Shown here in pieces: positions 1 to 9,435 of a stretch of 64,000 nucleotides of DNA. Both the position numbers and the translations under genes were made by a program. The notes under the pieces were generated by a model, which was not told the origin of the DNA, ran no database searches, and was given only the letters and a program-made list of their open reading frames with translations. Within the stretch, counting starts at the first letter, position 1. Every line of letters begins with the position of its first letter. Source of the DNA: Streptomyces sp. 35G-GA-8 (lineage in GTDB: Bacteria > Actinomycetota > Actinomycetes > Streptomycetales > Streptomycetaceae); NCBI RefSeq assembly GCF_023534745.1, contig NZ_JAMHJQ010000004.1, forward strand, positions 570,203 through 634,202. Direction: 5' to 3'.

Positions 1-1
1 C

Positions 2-457
2 CGCGCGTACATGAGCCGCCGTACGTTCGACCGGCGGTTCCGCTCGCTCACCGGGAGCGCGCCGCTGCAGTGGCTGATCACCCAGCGGGTGCTGCAGGCG
101 CAGCGGCTGCTGGAGACCTCCGACTACTCGGTCGACGAGGTCGCGGGCCGCTGCGGCTTCCGCTCCCCGGTGGCGCTGCGCGGCCACTTCCGGCGCCAGC
201 TGGGCTCGTCCCCCGCTGCCTACCGGTCCGCCTACCGGGCCCGCAGGCCGCAGGGCGATTCCATGCCTCACGGGGTCATGGAGTCGGTCGTCCCCGCCCA
301 GGCGTCCCCGCACTCCAGGCGGGCGGCGGCAGCCGCCAGCACGCCCGGCCAGGCGGCGGCGTCGGCGTCGGTGACGGAGCACGGAAAGACGGGCTCCGAC
401 ATGTACGCGACAGGTCCGGGCCGTCCGAGTCTGCCCGGTCAGCGGAGCGCCCCGTAG
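2..457 (+). CDS. adpA: AdpA-type AraC-family regulator, 3' end only
   Basis: The reading frame is open from the window edge, and about 151 C-terminal residues are visible. They contain an AraC-type double helix-turn-helix domain ([14 protein letters not shown], then [20 protein letters not shown] and the closing [13 protein letters not shown]). A Gly/Ala/Pro-rich tail follows. The domain reads like the C-terminus of AdpA (BldH), the A-factor-dependent master regulator of Streptomyces development. The oligoribonuclease gene 10 bp downstream is the known neighbour of adpA. The N-terminal DJ-1/GATase-like dimerisation domain and the TTA codon typical of adpA would lie outside the window, so they cannot be checked. 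Another GlxA-type AraC regulator is the alternative, but neighbour and sequence both favour AdpA. Confidence 0.8.
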   Translation, partial: RAYMSRRTFDRRFRSLTGSAPLQWLITQRVLQAQRLLETSDYSVDEVAGRCGFRSPVALRGHFRRQLGSSPAAYRSAYRARRPQGDSMPHGVMESVVPAQASPHSRRAAAAASTPGQAAASASVTEHGKTGSDMYATGPGRPSLPGQRSAP

Positions 458-467
458 GGTAAGGCGC

Positions 468-1073
468 ATGAACGATCGAATGGTGTGGATCGACTGCGAG
501 ATGACCGGGCTCTCGCTGACGGACGACGCACTCATCGAGGTGGCCGCGCTGGTCACCGACTCGGAGCTGAACGTGCTCGGCGAAGGGGTGGACATCGTGA
601 TCCGCCCGCCGGACGCGGCGCTGGAGACCATGCCCGAGGTGGTGCGGCAGATGCACACCGCCTCGGGACTCCTCGACGAGCTGGCGGGCGGCACCACGCT
701 CGCCGCCGCCGAGGAGCAGGTCCTCGCGTACGTGCGCAAGCATGTGAAGGAGCCCGGCAAGGCCCCGCTGTGCGGAAACACGGTCGGCACCGACCGGGGC
801 TTCCTGCTCCGCGACATGCCGACGCTGGAGGGCTACCTCCACTACCGCATCGTCGATGTCTCCTCGATCAAGGAGCTGGCCCGCCGCTGGTACCCGCGGG
901 CCTACTTCAACAGCCCGGAGAAGAGCGGCAACCACCGCGCGCTGGCCGACATCCGCGAGTCCATCGCGGAGCTGCGCTACTACCGCGAGGCGGTCTTCGT
1001 ACCCCAGCCGGGCCCGGACTCGGACACGGCCAAGCAGATCGCCGCGAAGCACGTACTGCTCCCCGAGGGCTGA
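468..1073 (+). CDS. orn: oligoribonuclease (DEDDh 3'-5' exoribonuclease)
   Basis: A 201-aa cytoplasmic exonuclease that degrades 2-5-nt RNA fragments and linear dinucleotides such as pGpG, the product of c-di-GMP breakdown. The DEDDh motifs are visible: WIDCEMTGL (D9, E11) near the N-terminus, and GNHRALADI near residue 150 supplying the catalytic His and last Asp. Length is normal for Orn. The ATG lies 10 bp after the adpA stop, so adpA and orn may be co-transcribed, as reported for ornA in Streptomyces. The GGDEF-EAL gene cdgA in this window is a plausible physiological partner, because Orn removes pGpG (inference). Confidence 0.97.
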   Translation: MNDRMVWIDCEMTGLSLTDDALIEVAALVTDSELNVLGEGVDIVIRPPDAALETMPEVVRQMHTASGLLDELAGGTTLAAAEEQVLAYVRKHVKEPGKAPLCGNTVGTDRGFLLRDMPTLEGYLHYRIVDVSSIKELARRWYPRAYFNSPEKSGNHRALADIRESIAELRYYREAVFVPQPGPDSDTAKQIAAKHVLLPEG

Positions 1074-1161
1074 CCACCCCGGCCCCGGAATCCGGGCGCG
1101 AGCACCCTCGCGGACCCTGTACACTTTTTCTCGGCCGGTAGGGAACGAAGACCGGCCCTTG

Positions 1162-1234
1162 GTGGGTATAGCTCAGCTGGTAGAGCACCTGGTTGTGGTC
1201 CAGGATGTCGCGGGTTCAAGTCCCGTTACTCACC
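1162..1234 (+). tRNA. tRNA-His (GTG)
   Basis: A 73-nt cloverleaf. The acceptor strands GTGGGTA/TACTCAC pair with one G-T wobble. D-arm, anticodon loop TTGTGGT with anticodon GTG, and T-loop TTCAAGT are normal. The G at 1161 can pair with C1234, giving the extra G(-1):C73 pair that identifies tRNA-His. CCA is not encoded. Confidence 0.96.
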
Positions 1235-1240
1235 CTTACA

Positions 1241-1284
1241 AGATCGCCCCCGTGACCTGTGAGAACAGGGACCGGGGGCGATCT
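1241..1284 (+). terminator. terminator after tRNA-His
   Basis: A perfect 12-bp stem (1241-1252 with 1273-1284, arm AGATCGCCCCCG) encloses a second short hairpin, CCTGT-GAGA-ACAGG. It lies 6 nt after the tRNA, so it probably ends the tRNA transcript. There is no long T-run, which is usual for Streptomyces. Confidence 0.75.
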
Positions 1285-1572
1285 TCGTCTCCACCCTCGC
1301 CGGTGCCGCTGCGATCCCCGCGAGCACCGGATACTGAAAAAATCACCCACATCATATTGACTCAGCCCATATGTGGTGGAAGCTGGTTAATAGAGCCACA
1401 ACACCGGAAGAGCCACAAAGTCGGTGAGGACGTCTGGTCGGCGGAGTGACTGGGACAGGAAGTGGTTTAGGCCCCCGGCAAGCCGGCGCGATACCGAGGC
1501 AGCAGTGACGACTGGAGCTTCAGGACACGCGCAGCACTACCGGGGACTGTTTTTGCCCCCGAAGCCGGAGCC
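1285..1572. other. noncoding gap with an AT-rich patch
   Basis: No convincing coding frame is seen. An AT-rich patch at 1336-1400 contains a TTGACT hexamer (1356-1361) and an imperfect inverted repeat: CACCCACAT at 1344-1352 against ATGTGGTG at 1371-1378. Neither gene neighbour needs a promoter here, since cebR converges from the right. A small RNA or a decayed gene is possible but unsupported. Confidence 0.4.
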
Positions 1573-2727
1573 TCAGGACGACCCCCGTACCACCAGTTCC
1601 GTCGGCAGCACCAGCTGTTGCGGGCCCCGCCCGGCTCGCGTCTCCCCCGCCTCCGCCTCGCCGGACGCCGTCTCCCCGGACCCCGGGGACCGTCGCGCGA
1701 TCTCCGACAGGACCAGCCGCGCCATCGCCCGGCCCATCTCCTCGATGGGCTGCCGGACGCTCGTCAGCGGCGGGTCCATGTGGCGTGCTATCGCCGAGTC
1801 GTCGAAGCCGACCAGCGCCACGTCCTCCGGTATGCGCCGGCCCGCCGCGCGGAGGGTTTGGCGGGCGCCGGCCGCCATGACGTCGGAGGCCGCGAAGACC
1901 GCGTCCAGGTCCGGGCTGCGGGCCAGCAGGTCGCGCATCGCCCGGCGGCCGCCCTCCTCCGTGAAGTCGGCCACCGCGATCAGCGATTCGTCCGGCGCGT
2001 GGCCGGCCTCCGTGAGGGCCCGGCGGTAGCCGTCGAGGCGGCAGGCCGCGCCGTAGACCTCCAGCCGGCCGGTGATCGTCGCGATCGTACGGCGGCCCCT
2101 GGAGAGCAGATGCGTCACGGCCGTACGGGCGCCCCCGGCGTTGTCGGAGTCGACCGAGGGCAGCGACTCGGCCGCCGAGCGGCGTCCGCTGATGACCGTC
2201 GGGATGCCTGTCCCGGCCAGCAGGTCCGGCAGCGGATCGTCCGCGCGGACCGAGACGAGCAGCACCCCGTCGACCCGGTGCGCGGCCAGGTACTGCGCCA
2301 GCCTGCGGCGCTCGCGCGCGCCGCCCGCGAAGGTGAGCAGCAGCTGCATCCCGGTCTCGGCGAGCGCCTCGCCCACCCCGCTGACGATGTCCGAGAAGTA
2401 GGGCTCGGCGAAGAACCGCGCCTCCGGCTCGGGCACCACCAGGGCGATCGCGTCGGCGCGGTTCGCGGCGAGCGCGCGGGCCGCGCGGTTCGGTACGTAC
2501 CCCAGCTCGGCGATCGCCGCCTCCACCGCGGCCCTGGTCCGGTCGCTCACCCGCGGCGAGCCGTTGATCACCCGGGAGACCGTGCCGCGCCCGACGCCCG
2601 CGCGCGCCGCCACCTCTTCGAGCGTGGGCGGCTTCCCGCGGCGCCGCGCCGGCAGGGCCGTACCGGCTGTACCGGCCGCACGGGCCGTACGGGCCTCAGC
2701 CGCCTCCCGGGCCGTCCGAGCTGTCAT
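1573..2727 (-). CDS. cebR: LacI-family repressor of cello-oligosaccharide uptake (CebR)
   Basis: A 384-aa LacI-family repressor. The N-terminal helix-turn-helix reads PTLEEVAARAGVGRGTVSR, followed by the hinge helix (RAARALAANR) and a periplasmic-binding-protein-like sensor domain that ends in VALVGFDDSAIARHMDPPLT. The ATG at 2727 was chosen because GGAGG sits 5 nt upstream; a longer frame exists to 2790 but lacks a site. It is divergent from cebEFG-bglC, with a perfect TGGGAGCGCTCCCA palindrome between them. In Streptomyces, CebR binds this palindrome and is released by cellobiose or cellotriose, so it likely represses the neighbouring operon and perhaps itself. Confidence 0.9.
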   Translation of the reverse strand: MTARTAREAAEARTARAAGTAGTALPARRRGKPPTLEEVAARAGVGRGTVSRVINGSPRVSDRTRAAVEAAIAELGYVPNRAARALAANRADAIALVVPEPEARFFAEPYFSDIVSGVGEALAETGMQLLLTFAGGARERRRLAQYLAAHRVDGVLLVSVRADDPLPDLLAGTGIPTVISGRRSAAESLPSVDSDNAGGARTAVTHLLSRGRRTIATITGRLEVYGAACRLDGYRRALTEAGHAPDESLIAVADFTEEGGRRAMRDLLARSPDLDAVFAASDVMAAGARQTLRAAGRRIPEDVALVGFDDSAIARHMDPPLTSVRQPIEEMGRAMARLVLSEIARRSPGSGETASGEAEAGETRAGRGPQQLVLPTELVVRGSS

Positions 2728-2828
2728 CTCCGCCTCCCCATGAATCCGTCCCGTGGAATCCGACCCGAGTCCAGCCCGGTCCCTTGACACCCCCTACAGG
2801 GACCCGCGACGCTTCAACACATCACACA

Positions 2829-2842
2829 TGGGAGCGCTCCCA
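2829..2842. promoter_or_regulatory. CebR operator
   Basis: TGGGAGCGCTCCCA is a perfect 14-bp palindrome and the known CebR box. It lies 98 bp before the cebE start and 101 bp before the cebR start, so one box can serve both divergent genes. Confidence 0.9.
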
Positions 2843-2940
2843 CCGTACCCGACCCATTCATGCCCCGCACGCTGCCCGACCACGCCCGGCCGGCCACGAG
2901 GGCCGGAGAACCGGGCATGTCGGTGCACTAGGAGGACGTC

Positions 2941-4275
2941 ATGCGTACACGTACTCGCTCGTCCCGGATGGCGGTTCTCGCCGCCGTCGCCGCGCTCACC
3001 GCCGGAGTCCTGGCCGGTTGCGCCCAGGACAGCGAAGGCCCCTCCGGCAGCGCCACGGGCGGCGGTGGGGACGGCGGCGAGGGGAAGACCACGCTCACGG
3101 TGGGGGTCTTCGGGGCCTTCGGCCTGAAGGAGGCCGGGCTCTACGACCAGTACATGAAGCTCCACCCCGACATCGTCATCAAGCAGACGTCCATCGAACG
3201 CAACGAGAACTACTACCCGCAGCTGCTCACTCACCTCGGCAGCGGCAGCGGACTCGCCGACATCCAGGCCGTCGAGGTCAACAACATCGCCGAGGTCACC
3301 GCCACCCAGGCGGACAAGCTCGTGGACCTCGGCAAGACCGGTGGCGTACGGCAGGACAGCTTCCTGCCGTGGAAGTGGTCGCAGGCCACCAACAAGGACG
3401 GCCGCACCATAGGGCTCGGCACCGACATCGGCCCCCAGGGCATCTGCTACCGCAAGGATCTCTTCGCCGCGGCCGGGCTCCCCACCGATCGCGCGTCGGT
3501 CGGCGCGCTGTGGGCGGGCGACTGGCGCAAGTATCTGGACGCGGGGAAGAAGTTCAAGGCCAAGGCGCCCAAGGGAACGGCCTTCGTGGACTCGGCGAGC
3601 GGCGTCATGGCCGCCATCACCGGCAGCGAGGCGAACCGCTTCTACGACAAGGACGGCAAGGTCGTCTACAAGACCAACCCGGCCGTACGGAACGCGTGGG
3701 ACATCGCCGCGGAGTTCGCCGGGGCGGGACTGACCGCCAAACTCCAGCAGTTCACACCGGCGTGGGACCAGGGGTACGCGAACGCCGGTTTCGCCACCGT
3801 CTCCTGCCCGGCCTGGATGCTCGGCTATATCCAGGACAAGTCCGGCGCCGCGGGCAAGGGCAAGTGGGACGTGGCCGCCGCGCCGAAGCCCAGCAACTGG
3901 GGCGGCTCCTTCCTGGTGGTGCCCGAGGCGGGCAAGCACAAGAAGGAGGCGGCCGAGCTCGTCGCCTGGCTGACCGCGCCGGAACAGCAGGCCACGTTCT
4001 TCGCGAAGCGCGGCAGCTTCCCCAGCTCCCAGGCGGCGTACGCGCTGCCCGCCGTGTCCGGCGCCAAGCACGAGTACTTCGACAACGCCCCCATCGGAGA
4101 GATCTTCTCCGCCGCCGCCCAGGGCGTACCGGTCCAGATCGTCGGTCCGAAGGACCTGATCATCGCCCAGAACCTGGCCGACATCGGCATGCTCCAGGTC
4201 GACCAGAAGGGCACATCCTCCAAGGACGGCTGGGACGCGGCCGTCAAGGCGATCGACAACGCACTGGACCAGTGA
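2941..4275 (+). CDS. cebE: cellobiose/cellotriose-binding lipoprotein CebE
   Basis: The 444-aa extracellular solute-binding protein of an ABC sugar importer. A basic N-terminus, hydrophobic segment and lipobox LAGC (Cys27) show a lipoprotein signal, so the mature protein is lipid-anchored outside the membrane. The rest has the SBP family 1 pattern: an early TLTVGVFGAFG strand, WDQGYANAGFA mid-protein, and an alpha/beta C-terminus. An AGGAGG site precedes the ATG. The permease gene starts 3 bp after its stop. Identification as CebE rests on the cebR-cebEFG-bglC order and the CebR box upstream; ligand specificity is inferred, not seen. Confidence 0.9.
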   Translation: MRTRTRSSRMAVLAAVAALTAGVLAGCAQDSEGPSGSATGGGGDGGEGKTTLTVGVFGAFGLKEAGLYDQYMKLHPDIVIKQTSIERNENYYPQLLTHLGSGSGLADIQAVEVNNIAEVTATQADKLVDLGKTGGVRQDSFLPWKWSQATNKDGRTIGLGTDIGPQGICYRKDLFAAAGLPTDRASVGALWAGDWRKYLDAGKKFKAKAPKGTAFVDSASGVMAAITGSEANRFYDKDGKVVYKTNPAVRNAWDIAAEFAGAGLTAKLQQFTPAWDQGYANAGFATVSCPAWMLGYIQDKSGAAGKGKWDVAAAPKPSNWGGSFLVVPEAGKHKKEAAELVAWLTAPEQQATFFAKRGSFPSSQAAYALPAVSGAKHEYFDNAPIGEIFSAAAQGVPVQIVGPKDLIIAQNLADIGMLQVDQKGTSSKDGWDAAVKAIDNALDQ

Positions 4276-4278
4276 CCG

Positions 4279-5298
4279 ATGGCAAGCAGTGACGCCCCCG
4301 CCGTCCCGGAGACAGGTGTCGGGGACACGGCGCCCGTCTCCGGGTGGCGGGAACAGCGAGGGGACGGGGAGCGGGACGACCGGCGCCGGGAGCGGCGCAG
4401 CCGCTGGTACCGCCGCGACGTGCGGTGGAGCCCGTACGCCTTCATCGCCCCGTTCTTCGTCTTCTTCCTGGCCTTCGGCCTCTTCCCGCTCCTCTACACC
4501 GGCTGGGCCTCGCTCCACCGGGTGGAACTGACCGCGCCCACCGACATGGAGTGGGTGGGGCTACGGAACTTCTCCCGGCTGCTGAGCGACGACTTCTTCT
4601 GGAACGCGCTGAAGAACACCCTCACCATCGGGGTGCTGTCGACCGTTCCGCAGCTGCTGATCGCGCTGGGGATCGCGCATCTGCTCAACTACCGGCTGCG
4701 CGGCTCGATGTTCTTCCGGGTCGCGGTGCTCACTCCGTACGCCACTTCGGTGGCGGCGGCGACGCTTGTCTTCGTCCTTCTCTTCGGTCGCGACTACGGA
4801 ATGATCAACTGGGTGCTCGGACTGATCGGTATCGATCCGGTCGACTGGCAGAACGGCACCTGGACCTCACAGCTCGCGGTGTCCACGATCGTCATCTGGC
4901 GCTGGACCGGCTACAACGCGCTGATCTATCTGGCGGCGATGCAGGCCATCCCGGACGATCTGTACGAGTCGGCGGCGCTGGACGGGGCGTCGCGGTGGCA
5001 GCAGTTCCTCCATGTGACCGTCCCTTCGCTGCGGCCGACGATCCTGTTCACCTGTGTGGTCTCGACGATCGGCGCGACCCAGCTCTTCGGCGAGCCGCTG
5101 CTGTTCAACGGCGGCGCGGGCGCGACGGGCGGGGCGGATCACCAGTTCCAGACGCTCGGGCTGTATCTGTACGAGCAGGGCTGGGTGAATCTGCATCTCG
5201 GCCGGGCCTCGGCGATCGCCTGGACGATGTTCCTGATCCTGCTGGTCATCGGCGCGGTGAACTGGATCATCGCCCGCCGTCTCCGCAAGAGCGCGTAG
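4279..5298 (+). CDS. cebF: sugar ABC transporter permease CebF
   Basis: A 339-aa inner-membrane permease with about six transmembrane helices after a charged cytoplasmic N-terminus of about 50 residues. The EAA loop that docks the ATPase is visible (YESAALDGASRWQQFLHVTVP). The first helix (FIAPFFVFFLAFGLFPLLYT) is typical of MalF-type carbohydrate permeases. It is tightly linked to cebE (3 bp) and cebG (9 bp). No ATPase gene is in the operon; Streptomyces ceb systems use the shared ATPase MsiK encoded elsewhere. Confidence 0.92.
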   Translation: MASSDAPAVPETGVGDTAPVSGWREQRGDGERDDRRRERRSRWYRRDVRWSPYAFIAPFFVFFLAFGLFPLLYTGWASLHRVELTAPTDMEWVGLRNFSRLLSDDFFWNALKNTLTIGVLSTVPQLLIALGIAHLLNYRLRGSMFFRVAVLTPYATSVAAATLVFVLLFGRDYGMINWVLGLIGIDPVDWQNGTWTSQLAVSTIVIWRWTGYNALIYLAAMQAIPDDLYESAALDGASRWQQFLHVTVPSLRPTILFTCVVSTIGATQLFGEPLLFNGGAGATGGADHQFQTLGLYLYEQGWVNLHLGRASAIAWTMFLILLVIGAVNWIIARRLRKSA

Positions 5299-5307
5299 GG
5301 GAGAGAG

Positions 5308-6240
5308 ATGGCGACGACGACTTCACGGACCGGCGACATGACGGGCGACACCACCCGTCGCCCGACCGGTGATACGACCGGTGACACCACCCGCGGCGGA
5401 AACAGGAAGGGCGCGGGGCGGCACCTCCACGGCGGGCGGATCACCCACGCCGTACTGATCCTCTTCACCGCCGGCTCGCTCTTTCCCCTGGTGTGGACGG
5501 CGATCGCGGCCTCCCGCAACAACACCCGGCTCGCCCAGACCCCACCGCCCTTCTGGTTCGGCGGAAACCTCTTCAAGAACCTCGAAATCGCCTGGACCGA
5601 CGCCAACATGGGCACGGCACTGCTCAATACGACGATCGTCGCCGGGGCGATCGCGGCGGGCACGGTGCTCTTCTCCACGCTCGCCGGTTTCGCCTTCGCC
5701 AAGCTGCGCTTCCGGTTGAAGAATCTGCTTCTGCTGCTGGTGATAGCCACGATGATGGTGCCGCCGCAGCTCAGTGTCGTACCGCTGTACATGCTGATCG
5801 CCGAGCTGTCCTGGACCGATCAGCTCCAGTCCGTCATCCTGCCCACCCTGGTCAGCGCGTTCGGGGTGTTCTTCATGCGGCAGTACCTGACGGGGGCGCT
5901 GCCCACCGAGCTGATCGAGGCGGCCCGGGTGGACGGCGCGAGCAGCTGGCGGGTGGTGTGGCATGTGGTCTTCCCGGCCGCGCGGCCCGCGATGGCCGTG
6001 CTCGGGATGCTGACCTTCGTGATGGCCTGGAACGACTTCTTCTGGCCCATCATCGCGCTGACCCAGAACGGCAACCCCACGGTGCAGGTGGCGCTGACCG
6101 GGCTCGGCCGCGGCTATATCCCCGATCAGTCGGTGATCATGGCCGGCGCGCTGCTGGGCACCCTGCCGCTGCTGATCGCCTTCGTGATCTTCGGCAGACA
6201 TATCGTCGGCGGCATCATGCAGGGCGCGGTCAAGGGCTGA
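5308..6240 (+). CDS. cebG: sugar ABC transporter permease CebG
   Basis: A 310-aa MalG-type permease, the second membrane subunit of the cello-oligosaccharide importer. The EAA motif is clear ([20 protein letters not shown]), and the C-terminus ends after the last helix in a short tail. The N-terminus carries an unusual Thr/Gly/Asp repeat ([20 protein letters not shown]) before the first helix; this cytoplasmic extension has no obvious role. GGGGAGAGAG precedes the ATG. Confidence 0.92.
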   Translation: MATTTSRTGDMTGDTTRRPTGDTTGDTTRGGNRKGAGRHLHGGRITHAVLILFTAGSLFPLVWTAIAASRNNTRLAQTPPPFWFGGNLFKNLEIAWTDANMGTALLNTTIVAGAIAAGTVLFSTLAGFAFAKLRFRLKNLLLLLVIATMMVPPQLSVVPLYMLIAELSWTDQLQSVILPTLVSAFGVFFMRQYLTGALPTELIEAARVDGASSWRVVWHVVFPAARPAMAVLGMLTFVMAWNDFFWPIIALTQNGNPTVQVALTGLGRGYIPDQSVIMAGALLGTLPLLIAFVIFGRHIVGGIMQGAVKG

Positions 6241-6243
6241 CGG

Positions 6244-6380
6244 CCCATACGGCCGGTCCTCGTGGGGCCGGTCCACGTACGGCCGGCCTCGCGGGGCCGT
6301 GCCCCGACGGCCGGTCCACGTACGGCCGGCCTCGTGGGGCCCGTACCCCTACGGCCGGTCCTCGTGGGGCCCGTGCCCCT
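6244..6380. repeat. short GC-rich direct repeats between cebG and bglC
   Basis: About four imperfect copies of an ACGGCCGGYCCTCGTGGGG-like unit lie in the 200-bp gap. Each is rich in self-complementary CCGGCC/GGCCGG steps, so the transcript can fold strongly. No complete CebR box is present here; only a half-like GGGAGC occurs just before bglC (6430-6435). Confidence 0.7.
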
Positions 6381-6440
6381 TGTCCCTCACATCCTTCCTC
6401 ACTCCTTTCCCTCATCCCTACGGTCAACGGGAGCCGCATC

Positions 6441-7859
6441 ATGTCCGACACCTTTCCGCCCGGGTTCCTGTGGGGCACCGCCACCGCCGCGTACCAGATC
6501 GAGGGCGCGGCCCAGGAAAACGGCCGTACGCCCTCCATCTGGGACACCTTCAGCCATACCCCGGGCAAGGTTGCCCGGGGGGAGACCGGCGATATCGCCG
6601 TCGACCACTTCCACCGCAGGGCCGAGGACGTCCGGATGATGGCGGACCTCGGCGTGAACGCGTACCGCTTCTCGGTCTCCTGGCCGCGCGTCCAGCCCAC
6701 CGGCCGCGGCCCGGCCATACAGCGCGGTCTCGACTTCTACCGCGGACTGGTCGACGATCTGCTCGCCCATGGCATCGAGCCCGTCCTGACGCTCTACCAC
6801 TGGGACCTGCCACAGGAGTTGGAGGCCGCGGGCGGCTGGCCCGAGCGCGAGACGGCGCACCGCTTCGCGGAGTACGCGCGAACCGTCGCCGAGGCGCTCG
6901 GCGACCGGGTGAGGCGCTGGACGACCCTCAACGAGCCCTGGTGCAGCGCCTTTCTGGGCTACGGATCCGGGGTGCACGCCCCCGGCCGTACGGACCCGGT
7001 GGCCGCCCTGCGCGCCGCGCACCATCTCAACCTGGGCCATGGCCTCGCGGCCCAGGCCCTGCGCTCCGTACTCCCGGCGAGCGGCCAGGTCTCGGTCAGC
7101 CTCAATCCGGCGGCGGTCCGGGCCCGTACGCAGTCGCCCGAGGACCGGGACGCGCGCCGCCGTATCGACGCCCTGGCGAACCGGGTCTTCACCGGCCCGA
7201 TGCTGACCGGCGCGTACCCCGAGGATCTCCTCGCGGACACCGCGCGGCTGACCGACTGGGCGTTCGTCCGCGCCGGCGACGAGGCCCTGTGCAGGCAGCC
7301 GCTGGACTCGCTGGGCATCAACTACTACCAGCCCTCGGTGGTCTCCGCCGAGAGCGACCAGGACGCCGGCCGAGGGAGCCGTCAGGACGGCCATGGCGCG
7401 AGCGAGTACTCGCCCTGGCCCGGCGCGGAATCCGTCGTCTTCCACCAGCCGCCCGGTGAACTGACCGAGATGGGCTGGTCGGTGGATCCGAGCGGGCTGT
7501 ACGACCTGCTGCTGCGCTATACGCGCGAGGCGCCGGGGCTGCCCCTGATGATCACCGAGAACGGCGCGGCGTACGCCGACAAGCCGGACGCCGACGGCGC
7601 GGTCCACGACCCGGACCGGATCCGCTATCTGCACGGCCATCTCTCGGCGGTACAGCGTGCGATCGCCGACGGCGCCGATGTGCGCGGCTACTTCCTCTGG
7701 TCGCTGATGGACAACTTCGAGTGGTCGTACGGCTATGGCAAGCGCTTCGGCGCGGTCCATGTGGACTACGAGACGCAGCGCCGTACGCCGAAGTCGAGCG
7801 CGCGGTGGTATGCCCGGCTGGCCGGTACGGGGGTGCTGCCGGAGGTGCCCATCGGCTGA
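6441..7859 (+). CDS. bglC: GH1 beta-glucosidase BglC
   Basis: A 472-aa glycoside hydrolase family 1 enzyme without signal peptide, so it is intracellular. It opens with the GH1 signature [19 protein letters not shown]. The acid/base Glu165 is in TLNEPW and the nucleophile Glu373 in ITENGAAY; the terminal [17 protein letters not shown] substrate-binding block is intact. It would split imported cellobiose and cellotriose into glucose, ending the CebR inducing signal. The ATG was chosen because FPPGFLWG normally starts a few residues from the N-terminus, and GGGAG is 8 nt upstream. The 200-bp repeat gap from cebG may allow separate expression. Confidence 0.93.
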   Translation: MSDTFPPGFLWGTATAAYQIEGAAQENGRTPSIWDTFSHTPGKVARGETGDIAVDHFHRRAEDVRMMADLGVNAYRFSVSWPRVQPTGRGPAIQRGLDFYRGLVDDLLAHGIEPVLTLYHWDLPQELEAAGGWPERETAHRFAEYARTVAEALGDRVRRWTTLNEPWCSAFLGYGSGVHAPGRTDPVAALRAAHHLNLGHGLAAQALRSVLPASGQVSVSLNPAAVRARTQSPEDRDARRRIDALANRVFTGPMLTGAYPEDLLADTARLTDWAFVRAGDEALCRQPLDSLGINYYQPSVVSAESDQDAGRGSRQDGHGASEYSPWPGAESVVFHQPPGELTEMGWSVDPSGLYDLLLRYTREAPGLPLMITENGAAYADKPDADGAVHDPDRIRYLHGHLSAVQRAIADGADVRGYFLWSLMDNFEWSYGYGKRFGAVHVDYETQRRTPKSSARWYARLAGTGVLPEVPIG

Positions 7860-8040
7860 CGCCGGTCGAGCGGGGGGGTGCGCGCCCCGGCCGGGGTGGG
7901 GGGTTGTGTTCCGGCCGGAGCGCGCGGTGTGGGTGCGGGTGCTGACACCAGCACGCTAGCCGCCCCGCTCCCGACGGAGGACCCATTCCGGGCAGGGGCC
8001 GCTGTTCTTAGGGCGCGCTTAAGGGGCGCATCGGAAGCCG

Positions 8041-9435
8041 TTAAAGGTCCGGACTCGCGCGGCGTCCGCGGCGCCTCAGCCGGTGGCCCCGGCGCGGCCC
8101 GTCCGCGGCACGCCATCCGTCGAGGCCGATCCAGATCCGTACCTCGGTACCGCCGAGCACCGAGCGTCCGATCCGTACGTCGCCCCCCGTCGACTCGGCC
8201 ACCCTGCGCACGATGTCCAGACCGAGCCCGGTCGAGCCCTCCCGGCCGCCGCTGTTGCCCCGGGCGAGTGCGGCCTCCGGGTCGGCGATTCCGGGGCCCG
8301 CGTCCGAGACGAGGACGATCACGGCGTCCTCCCCGTTGTGCACATCGACGGAGAAGGCCGTGCCCTCCGGGGTGTGGCGGAAGACATTGCCGAGCAACGC
8401 GTCGAGGGCGGCGGCCAGTTCGGCGCGGACGACCGGGATGCGTACGGGACGGCCGATGCCCGCGACCCGCGCCGTACGGCCCTCGTCCTCCGCCAGCGCC
8501 GACCAGAAGTCCATCCGCTCTCTGACGACTTCCGAGACATCGCACCCGCCGGCCGGGCCCGCGGCCACCGTCTGCGGTTTGGCCTCACGGGCGGTACGGA
8601 TGATCGTGTCGACCTCGCGCTCCAGCTGCGCGACGGCGGCCCTGGTCTGGTCGGCGGCCGGTCCCTCGCCCAGGGACGCGGCGTTGAGGCGCAGTACGGT
8701 GAGCGGGGTGCGCAGCCGGTGCGAGAGATCCGCCGCGAGTTCCCGCTCGTTGGCGAGGAGCCCGACGACCTGGTCGGCCATGGAGTTGAAGGCGATCGCG
8801 GCGGACCGCAGCTCCGCGGGACCCTCCTCCGGGACGCGCGCGCCGAGTTTTCCCTCGCCCAGCGCGTGCGCGGCGCCCGCGAGCCGCTGGGCGGGCTCGA
8901 CCATCCGCACGCCGAGCCGGTCGGCGACGGCGACGGACCCGACGATCAGCGCGAGCCCCACGCCCGCGAGCACCAGCCAGGCGGTGGTGACGCCCTTGGA
9001 GACCTCGTTCTGCGGAACGTAGATCTCGACGATCGCGATCTGGCCGGAGCCGAGGGCGGTCGGCTGGAGCAGTGCGGACCCGCCCCCGACCTCGGCGATG
9101 GCCGCGCGGGGGATGCGCTGGACGGTCGCCAGATCCTTCTCGGCGGCCCGGCCGCGCCCGATGTCCAGCCGGCCGGACGCCGGCCCCGGGGCGGCCGGGA
9201 CATGCACGGCCATCCGCCCCTCGGCACCGGCGTTGGTGGAGGCGATGGCCCGCTCAAGCTGCGCGCGGTCGGTGGTGATGGAGAGGGTGGGGGCGATGGC
9301 GGCGGCCTGCCGCTCGGCGTTGGAGAACGCGCGGTCCCTGGCCATCTCCTTGATGACCAGTCCGAGCGGGACGGCGAAGGCCACGACGACCATGACCGTC
9401 ACGGCCACGGCCACCTTCACCAGGGCCCATCTCAT
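8041..9435 (-). CDS. two-component sensor histidine kinase
   Basis: A 464-aa membrane kinase. Transmembrane helices lie at about residues 8-28 and 152-172 around an extracellular sensor region. A HAMP linker (about 173-228) and H-box DLSHRLRTPLTVLRL with His239 follow, then a HATPase domain with N-box (LLGNVFRHTPEG), G1 (SDAGPGIAD) and G2 (STGLGLDIV). Its ATG overlaps the response regulator stop by 4 nt (ATGA), so the pair is co-translated. The C-terminus is an Arg-rich tail. The signal is unknown. Confidence 0.9.
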   Translation of the reverse strand: MRWALVKVAVAVTVMVVVAFAVPLGLVIKEMARDRAFSNAERQAAAIAPTLSITTDRAQLERAIASTNAGAEGRMAVHVPAAPGPASGRLDIGRGRAAEKDLATVQRIPRAAIAEVGGGSALLQPTALGSGQIAIVEIYVPQNEVSKGVTTAWLVLAGVGLALIVGSVAVADRLGVRMVEPAQRLAGAAHALGEGKLGARVPEEGPAELRSAAIAFNSMADQVVGLLANERELAADLSHRLRTPLTVLRLNAASLGEGPAADQTRAAVAQLEREVDTIIRTAREAKPQTVAAGPAGGCDVSEVVRERMDFWSALAEDEGRTARVAGIGRPVRIPVVRAELAAALDALLGNVFRHTPEGTAFSVDVHNGEDAVIVLVSDAGPGIADPEAALARGNSGGREGSTGLGLDIVRRVAESTGGDVRIGRSVLGGTEVRIWIGLDGWRAADGPRRGHRLRRRGRRASPDL

